Shown one piece after another: positions 58,602 through 64,000 of a DNA stretch of 64,000 nt (the stretch's first letter is position 1; each line of letters starts with the position of its first letter). The stretch covers positions 1 through 64,000 of the forward strand of contig JBOGUF010000018.1 of the NCBI GenBank assembly GCA_050696075.1, written 5' to 3'. The translations under genes and the position numbers were made by a program. The stretch is from JBOGUF01 sp050696075 (GTDB lineage Bacteria > Chloroflexota > Chloroflexia > Thermomicrobiales > UBA6265). Below the pieces are notes generated by a model. The model saw nothing but the letters and a program-made list of their open reading frames with translations. It was not told the DNA's origin and made no database searches.

Positions 58602-59966
58602 ATGAGCGACCTGGATCGGGTGCTTGAAGCGTGTGATGAGGAAGGGCGGCGCAAGCGGGATCTGGAGGATCTGGTCCGTCTGCTGCGGCAGCCAAGCATC
58701 AGCGCCCAGGACGTCGGGGTCGGCGAGTGCGCGGCGCTGGTCGAAGGGATGATGCGGCAGGCAGGACCACGGACCCGGCTGTTAGAGACCGCGCGTCACC
58801 CGATGGTCTACGGCGAATGGCTCGAGGCGCCGGGGGAACCAACAGTACTGATCTACGGCCACTACGACGTGCAGCCGCCGGACCCGCTAGATGCCTGGGT
58901 GTCGCCCCCGTTTGAGCCGACGATCCGCGACGGCCGGCTCTTCGCCCGCGGCGCGGGGGACAACAAGGGGCAATTCTTCGCTCAGATCGCGGCGGTGCGG
59001 ACGTGGCTGGAAACGACGGGGTCGCTGCCGGTCAACGTCAAGTTCCTGATCGAAGGCGAGGAAGAGACAGGGAGCCCACATCTGGATGCAACCGTCGCCG
59101 ACCATCGGGAGTTGCTCGCGGCCGACCTGGTTTACACCTCCGATGGGCCCGTGTTCGACAACGCGCACCCGCAGATTTGCTTCGGCGTGCGCGGCATGCT
59201 TTATGTCGAACTGCAAGCTCAAGGAGCCAGCCACGATCTCCATTCCGGCAACTTCGGCGGCGTCGCGCCGAACCCGGCCTGGTCATTGGTTCGGCTGCTG
59301 GGCACGATGCTCGACGAGCAGAACCGGGTCAAGATCGCGGGTTTTTACGACGCGGTCCGTCCCGTCGACGACCAGACGCGGGCGGCGCTCGACGCGATCC
59401 CGCTCGACCTCGGCCGAACGCTGGGCGCCATCGGTCTCGATCGCCTACCGCCACCAGATGGGGTGCCCTACTTCGACCGGCTGATGACCAGGCCGACACT
59501 GAATATCGCCGGGTTTGCGAGCGGCTACGGCGGCGCGGGAAGTAAGACGGTGTTGCCAGCGACGGCGACGGTGAAGATGGACATGCGATTGGTGCCGCAC
59601 CAACGGCCGGACGACATCTTCGAGGCGTTTTTGGCCCATTTGCGGCGGTACGCGCCTGAGGTGACGGTCCGGCGGATGGGGAGCATGGAACCGTCGTTCA
59701 CTCCGCTCGACGATGCGTATGCCGCGCCGGTGCGGCGGGCGGTACGGCGCGGGTTCGGCGCCGAGCCGGTCGACGTGCCGCTCCTCGGCGGCAGCCTGCC
59801 GGACGCGGTCTGGACGAAGACGCTCGGTCTCCCCTCCTTCGTCGTGCCGTACGCAAACAGCGACGAGGACAACCACGCGCCGAACGAGAACATCGAGATC
59901 GAGCGGTTCTATCAGGGGATTCGGACGTGCGCGTCGTTGCTGGCGGAACTTGGGGCGGATCGCTAG
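58602..59966 (+). CDS. M20 family metallopeptidase (dipeptidase-like)
   Basis: A 454-aa zinc dipeptidase-type enzyme of the M20 family, probably cytoplasmic. YGHYDVQPPDPLDAW holds the first zinc His and Asp. GAGDNKGQ holds the bridging Asp. EGEEETGSPHLDA carries the catalytic Glu. ASHDLHSGNFGG and NSDEDNHAPNENIEI complete the site and lid. ATG 58602 follows GGTGGGCGG; an ATG at 58581 adds seven residues. The substrate may be a dipeptide or N-acyl amino acid. Confidence 0.94.
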   Translation: MSDLDRVLEACDEEGRRKRDLEDLVRLLRQPSISAQDVGVGECAALVEGMMRQAGPRTRLLETARHPMVYGEWLEAPGEPTVLIYGHYDVQPPDPLDAWVSPPFEPTIRDGRLFARGAGDNKGQFFAQIAAVRTWLETTGSLPVNVKFLIEGEEETGSPHLDATVADHRELLAADLVYTSDGPVFDNAHPQICFGVRGMLYVELQAQGASHDLHSGNFGGVAPNPAWSLVRLLGTMLDEQNRVKIAGFYDAVRPVDDQTRAALDAIPLDLGRTLGAIGLDRLPPPDGVPYFDRLMTRPTLNIAGFASGYGGAGSKTVLPATATVKMDMRLVPHQRPDDIFEAFLAHLRRYAPEVTVRRMGSMEPSFTPLDDAYAAPVRRAVRRGFGAEPVDVPLLGGSLPDAVWTKTLGLPSFVVPYANSDEDNHAPNENIEIERFYQGIRTCASLLAELGADR

Positions 59967-60079
59967 ACGAATGGTCGTCGCGGACGATCACAATTGCCCG
60001 CCATGCCGTCAACCATCAAATCCCACGTCTATGAGCTATACCACGGTCAACGAACGCAATGGAAAGGAAGGAACGTTCA

Positions 60080-60373
60080 ATGGCGACGAAGCGAGTGCGT
60101 ATTCATGTCATATTGCCGGAGGAAATGATGGAGGAGATCATCAAGATCGCTGGGCCGAGGCGGCGAAGCGAATTCATCGCTGAAGCGGTGGAAAATGAGC
60201 TCCGGCGGAGACGGCGCAGCGAGATCGCACACCGGTTGGCGGGCTCGCTCTCGGCTCCTGGAACACACATTCCGGAGTGGGATACACCGGAATCAGCAGA
60301 ACGTTGGCTCCGAGACAGTCGGCGTGATCGCCGAGACCCGTGGCGGGATGCAGATGAAGCGAACCTTACATGA
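60080..60373 (+). CDS. VapB-type antitoxin (ribbon-helix-helix)
   Basis: A 97-aa protein with an N-terminal ribbon-helix-helix: KRVRIHVILPEEMMEEIIKIAGPRRRSEFIAEAVENEL (read across 4-41). The C-terminal tail (PEWDTPESAERWLRDSRRD) would wrap the toxin. The ATG follows GGAAAGGAAGG. Its TGA overlaps the ATG of the PIN-domain frame (ATGA), the usual toxin-antitoxin coupling. As antitoxin it should also repress its own promoter. Confidence 0.85.
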   Translation: MATKRVRIHVILPEEMMEEIIKIAGPRRRSEFIAEAVENELRRRRRSEIAHRLAGSLSAPGTHIPEWDTPESAERWLRDSRRDRRDPWRDADEANLT

Positions 60374-60771
60374 CGTCATATCTGTTGGACACCTTGGTAC
60401 TCGTTGACTTTTCGCTAGATCGCGAGCCCGTTTGAACTCAGGTCCTCGAGCTGATAGACGGCCCAGGAGAGGTTGCTGTCAGCGCAGTTCAAGTTGCGGA
60501 GTTCATCAGCGGTCTGGCTTCAAGCAAGCGGCCGATTCGGCAGTCCTTTCTCGAGTCTCTCAGGTTCTGGGAGATCAATCAGTGGGCCGCCCAACAAGCT
60601 GGAATCTACCGGTACGACTTTGCCCGACGAGGCGTCGCCCTTTCGACCCCGGACACCCTCATCGCAGCCGTTGCCAGAGAATATGAAGCGATACTTGTGA
60701 CGAACAATGCCAAGGACTTTCCTTTGCCCGATGTGGAACTCATCGTCCTTCGACCAGAGAATCTGGCTTGA
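60370..60771 (+). pseudogene. VapC-type PIN toxin with an in-frame TGA
   Basis: From ATG 60370 the frame reads MTSYLLDTLVLVDFSLDREPV, then TGA at 60433-60435. It continues undamaged to TGA 60769-60771, 134 codons in all. The later part has AVQVAEFISGLAS, WEINQWAAQQAGIYRYDFARRG, STPDTLIAAVAREY and LVTNNAKDF, giving the PIN acidic residues D7, Glu of AEF, Asp of TPDT and Asp of KDF. Arg or another residue is expected at the TGA. The toxin is probably inactive unless the codon is read through. Confidence 0.85.
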
Positions 60772-60786
60772 GTTCCGACCGCGGTG

Positions 60787-63243
60787 TTAAGGCGATTCGG
60801 TCGTCGGTTCGGCAGGCGGGTCGATCGGTACTTCTTCCGTAGGCGTGGCCGTAGGTTCAGGCTCGGAGGTGAACGTCGCCGTCGGTTCTGGCTCGGGCGT
60901 AGTGGTCGGCGGCGCCTCGGTCGGGGTCGGCGCTGGCGTTTCGTCGGCGTCAGGCGTGGTTGAAACGGTTGGGGTCGGCTCGACGATTTGCGTTGGTCCT
61001 GGCGTCGCGGTCGTCTCACTCTCGCTAATACTTTCGGACGGGCCGAAACCTGCGGGCGTGAGATTCGGGTCAGTGGTGAGGAGGATGCGGTCGATGCGGA
61101 GGCCGTCCTCGCGCGCCCAGACGTTGAGCGTGTGAACACCAGGAACGGCAATAGTCACGGTGGCGACGACGCCAGCGGTTAGCCGGTTGCTCCAGCGCCA
61201 GATGCCGTCTTGCACAACGTCGATGTTGCGACCGGACGCGACCGGCTCGCCGTTCAGGCCGACGTGGAACGAGTCGGCTCCGCCGCTGGAGGCCAAAGCG
61301 CGGATCCAGACGTAGTAGGCGCCCGCCTGGTTGAACTCGATCTGGTACTGAAGCTCGGGCGATGCGCCGGCGTAGTCGCTGGTGCGATGCCAGCCGACGT
61401 CGGGGAGCACGCCCAAGTAATCCGCGCCGGAAGCGTCGGGCAGGCTCGATTCCGCCGTCCAGGCGTGGCCGGCGCGGGTCGCGTGGAGGTGGAAGTCCTC
61501 CGCTTCGAACGCGACTTCGCCGTTCTGCTCGACGAAGGGCGGCGCGGTCACGAGCGTAGGCTCGGGATCGGGTGGGAGCGGGGTCGACGTGGCCGCGGCG
61601 GTGGCGGTGGGGGCAACGGCGCCGACCGGTAGGCTTGCCGCGGGTCCTTGGTCCGATGGGACGAAGCCGGCGTCCCGCGTGAGTAGGATGCGGTCGAGGC
61701 GGAGTCCGTCCTCACGCGCCCAGATATTGACGACGTGGCGACCGGGCGTCGAGACGGTCAAGGTGGCGGGCGCGTGATCCATCGTCGTATTCGTCCAAGT
61801 CCAGACGCCGTAGGTGACGGCGCGCACCTTATCGGCGGAGGTGCGGGCTTCGCCGTCGAGGCCGGCGTGAAGGGAGTCGTCCGTACCGCCGTCGGCGTGG
61901 ACGCGAACCCAGAGGGAATAGGTGCCGGTGGTCTCGAAGTCGACGGCGATGCGAATCTCAGGACTGGTGGTCGTGTAGTTCGAGGAATAGACCCGTCCAT
62001 TGTCGGGTTCGACTGACAGGTATCCGTCGCCCGCGAAACCGGGAACATCAGTGCGCTCGAACCAACTATGGCCATCGCGGGCGATGTTGGCGTGGGCGTC
62101 CTCCGCCTCGACTACGAGCTGTCCGGCGCTTTCGGCGAAGGCGGGATGGGGGAGCGTCATCGTTGCCGTGGGCGAAGGCGTCGGCGTTGGCAGGGGCGCG
62201 CCGGTGATCGACGGGCTGCCGGCGATGAACCGGACCTCGGCGAGGTAGCCGAGACTGTGCTCACGATACGGATTGTCCATATAGAACCGAATGTAGCGCG
62301 CGTTCAAGGCGACAGGGAGACCGTGCCACTTGAGGGCAGGTGGGTTGTAGCGGAAGGCGATCGTCGACCACGTCTTGCCGTCATTCGAGACGCGAATGCG
62401 GTACTGATCGGCGGACCCGGAGACGCGAAAGATCCAACGGATGCTAGTGAAATCGATCGACCGGCCGAGGTCGAATTGGATATAGCTGACTGGCACTGGC
62501 TCAGTACGGACGACCGCCCAACTGGTGTTGAGACTGCCGTCATAGGTGCGTGTCGGCGCATTGCCAGCCGAGACGCGGCTGGCGACGATCAACATTTGCG
62601 GCGATGGTCCCGTCGTGGAGAGGGTGTTGCCGAAGATCTCGTTGCCGCGATCGGCGATTTTGGTGTGGTAGCGTCCGTCGGTGGCCCAGCGGCCGGTGAG
62701 ATCGAAGATGCGGTCGGCCACGCCGACGTAGCCGAGATACGCGGCTTCCTCCCAGGAGGGCGCAACGCCAAGGTACTGGTAGAGCGGGTGACCCGCGACG
62801 GGTGGACCCGCTGCGTAGACGTAGAGCAGATACATCTGCCCGCGGGCGGCGTCGGCGCCGGTTGTCCAGCGACCTGGAGTGGCAAAGGGGCTGACGCCGA
62901 TACCGGCGGGATTCAAGCCGTAGACCCAATGGCTGCTTTTCCAGTAGCCGGTTTCGAGGGCCGACTGGGCCACGACGATGGCAGGATCGAGGCCGACGAG
63001 CGGGGCCAGCCGGTAGACCTCACGGATGTAGGAACGGACCTCGGCGATACGACCTGACCCGACCTCCTCGGCAAAACGGATGGCGGTGTTCGGATCACCG
63101 CGCGGGGCGGCAAGGAGGCGATCGAGGCCGTACATCGGCGCCGCTGCCTGGACCGGCTCGACAACTGGATCGCGGAGCGCGGTTAAGAGTGTCAGCAAGA
63201 GCACCAGTGCCGCGATGAGCCGGATGACGGTGACAGTACGCAT
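60787..63243 (-). CDS. Large secreted protein with glucosaminidase-like and discoidin-like domains
   Basis: An 818-aa exported protein. Signal peptide: MRTVTVIRLIAALVLLLTLLTA. A lysozyme-like/glucosaminidase domain follows, with LVGLDPAIVVAQSALETGYWKSS containing the catalytic-type Glu. A discoidin (F5/8C)-like domain has SLNTSWAVV and YIQFDLGRSIDFTSIRWIFRVSGSADQYRIRVSNDG (in part). Two related beta-sandwich modules follow, each with VEAEDAHANIAR/FEAEDFHLHATR and HTLNVWAREDGLRIDRILLT or its near copy. A Pro/Thr/Glu-rich tail of about 75 residues ends it. It probably acts on cell-wall glycans. ATG 63243. Confidence 0.82.
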   Translation of the reverse strand: MRTVTVIRLIAALVLLLTLLTALRDPVVEPVQAAAPMYGLDRLLAAPRGDPNTAIRFAEEVGSGRIAEVRSYIREVYRLAPLVGLDPAIVVAQSALETGYWKSSHWVYGLNPAGIGVSPFATPGRWTTGADAARGQMYLLYVYAAGPPVAGHPLYQYLGVAPSWEEAAYLGYVGVADRIFDLTGRWATDGRYHTKIADRGNEIFGNTLSTTGPSPQMLIVASRVSAGNAPTRTYDGSLNTSWAVVRTEPVPVSYIQFDLGRSIDFTSIRWIFRVSGSADQYRIRVSNDGKTWSTIAFRYNPPALKWHGLPVALNARYIRFYMDNPYREHSLGYLAEVRFIAGSPSITGAPLPTPTPSPTATMTLPHPAFAESAGQLVVEAEDAHANIARDGHSWFERTDVPGFAGDGYLSVEPDNGRVYSSNYTTTSPEIRIAVDFETTGTYSLWVRVHADGGTDDSLHAGLDGEARTSADKVRAVTYGVWTWTNTTMDHAPATLTVSTPGRHVVNIWAREDGLRLDRILLTRDAGFVPSDQGPAASLPVGAVAPTATAAATSTPLPPDPEPTLVTAPPFVEQNGEVAFEAEDFHLHATRAGHAWTAESSLPDASGADYLGVLPDVGWHRTSDYAGASPELQYQIEFNQAGAYYVWIRALASSGGADSFHVGLNGEPVASGRNIDVVQDGIWRWSNRLTAGVVATVTIAVPGVHTLNVWAREDGLRIDRILLTTDPNLTPAGFGPSESISESETTATPGPTQIVEPTPTVSTTPDADETPAPTPTEAPPTTTPEPEPTATFTSEPEPTATPTEEVPIDPPAEPTTESP

Positions 63244-63546
63244 GGTTGAGAATCCTCGGTGCAGCCCGGCTCCTTTGGGCAACAAGATATCTCTCGTGCC
63301 GCACGCGGCCGCACGTCATAGCCCTTCGAGACTAGCCTGTATGGGGGATTCTATCAGTCGATAAGCGTTTTGTCATCCGTCTATTCACTAACCATACTTC
63401 GTGTTCGTTCACGATGTCTCGACGGCACGCATCGACAGACGCGAAATCCTGGCAGAGAGTCCGGGCTTTCGGTGGAAGGGCAGGCAAATGCTACACTCGC
63501 GATTCGGTGGACCGACGATGACCGTGGCCGGCGGTGGAGAGCGTTC
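63244..63546. other. Divergent intergenic region
   Basis: The 303-bp gap between the glucosaminidase-like gene and the coiled-coil gene holds the promoter at 63348-63376 and a 5' untranslated stretch of about 98 nt with AAGGAG (minus strand). I looked for known riboswitch consensus in that leader and saw none. No gene is supported. Confidence 0.55.
63348..63376 (-). promoter_or_regulatory. Promoter of the secreted glucosaminidase-like gene
   Basis: On the minus strand ATGACA (63376-63371), a 17-bp spacer and TAGAAT (63353-63348), five of six matches each. It gives a leader of roughly 98 nt before ATG 63243. Confidence 0.7.
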
Positions 63547-64000
63547 GTGGCGACAGCAGATCGGGACGAAGCGAACGATGAACGCGACGAGCGCGATGCC
63601 GAACTCGCGCGGTTGCGCGAGCGCGTCGCGTTTTACGAATCGTTTGATCGCGTGATTGCCGAGAACGTCGCCCGCTCCGGGGACCTGCTGCGGCTGGCGA
63701 TGGAAATGCAGTCGGGCGCCACGGTGCAAGAGGAAACAGAACGACAACGGGTCCAAGAGCTGTCGCGACAACGCGCGCTCTTATCGGCGCTCCTCGACGA
63801 CGTGATCCAACTCCAGGGGCAGGCCGAGCGCCTGGCTCGGCGCGTTGCCGACGCATTGGACGAGGTTGAGTCTGAATTACCAACGGGGGAGTTCCCAGCG
63901 CACCAAGCTCCGATCGCCGCCGACTCTCCAATCAGTGCCGATACCGAACAGATGCCCGCGCCAAGATTGCTTACCCTGCTTGCGCATAGTCTTCCTGACG
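63547..64000 (+). CDS. Coiled-coil protein, cut by the window end
   Basis: An open frame from GTG 63547 to the end of the window (151 codons so far). It begins MATADRDEANDERDERDAEL and runs into LARLRERVAFYESFDRVIAENVARSGDLLRLAMEMQ and TERQRVQELSRQRALLSALLDDVIQLQGQAERLARRV (read in parts), a long heptad-like coiled coil rich in Arg, Glu and Leu. The part after about 110 is Pro/Ala-rich. Codon use agrees with the neighbours. I recognise no family; the C-terminus is missing. Confidence 0.65.
   Translation, partial: MATADRDEANDERDERDAELARLRERVAFYESFDRVIAENVARSGDLLRLAMEMQSGATVQEETERQRVQELSRQRALLSALLDDVIQLQGQAERLARRVADALDEVESELPTGEFPAHQAPIAADSPISADTEQMPAPRLLTLLAHSLPD

Overview
The window is high-GC DNA with dense, mostly short-gapped genes, many GTG and TTG starts, clear sigma70-type promoters (TTGACN-N17-TANNNT) and a mix of housekeeping and carbohydrate-uptake genes. 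The family mix suggests a Chloroflexota chromosome, most likely near Thermomicrobia/Sphaerobacter: Tat-exported sugar-binding proteins, several Uma2 nucleases, a bacterial XPB-Bax1 pair, full-length MetH, and an MglA-type GTPase beside hflX and purM. The phylum is an inference from gene content; no rRNA or tRNA gene is visible to confirm it.

Layout. 1-3.4 kb: an autoregulated MarR unit, a class V aminotransferase and an RNase Z-like hydrolase. 3.5-8.8 kb: an LCP cell-wall ligase, divergent from a DNA-repair operon (PolX-like HhH protein, XPB helicase, DUF790/Bax1 nuclease). 8.8-13.8 kb: proC, divergent from an operon of a DUF255/thioredoxin-like protein, two DUF488 proteins and a dual-OB-like protein. 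13.8-15.5 kb: an FAH-family hydrolase and a SCO1664-type kinase-fold protein. 15.7-21.2 kb: the first sugar ABC cassette with a GH2 glycosidase. 21.2-26.9 kb: sulfur-amino-acid genes (a Cys/Met-metabolism PLP enzyme and metH) around a tandem DUF4389 membrane protein. 26.9-29.2 kb: three Uma2 genes, one broken. 29.3-31.1 kb: metG behind a structured leader carrying a Met-rich leader peptide. 31.4-35.7 kb: the second ABC cassette with a nucleoside hydrolase. 35.8-41.2 kb: the third ABC cassette with a PhyH-type dioxygenase and an AraC regulator. 41.2-44.9 kb: LacI regulator, GH4 glycosidase and ADP-ribosylglycohydrolase. 44.9-49 kb: a degenerate tyrosine recombinase, a cupin, an ArsR-type regulator, a repeat-rich gap and a hypothetical protein. 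49.1-52.4 kb: sirtuin, lgt and an argininosuccinate-lyase-like pseudoenzyme. 52.4-57.5 kb: a toroid-fold protein, a WYL regulator, then hflX-purM-mglA. 57.8-64 kb: an LPXTG-like surface protein, an M20 peptidase, a VapBC module with a nonsense codon in the toxin, a large secreted glucosaminidase-like protein and a coiled-coil gene cut by the window end.

How it fits together. Three binding-protein/permease/permease cassettes lack an ATPase gene, so they probably share a remote MsmK-type ATPase. They sit next to enzymes that process the imported glycosides and nucleosides (GH2, GH4, nucleoside hydrolase, ADP-ribosylglycohydrolase, PhyH) and local regulators (AraC, LacI). Most notable are the metG leader, the HhH-XPB-Bax1 operon, the DUF255-DUF488-DUF488-dual-OB operon, the ASL-like pseudoenzyme, reading frames interrupted by single in-frame stops, and several structured intergenic repeats including degenerate heptamer arrays.
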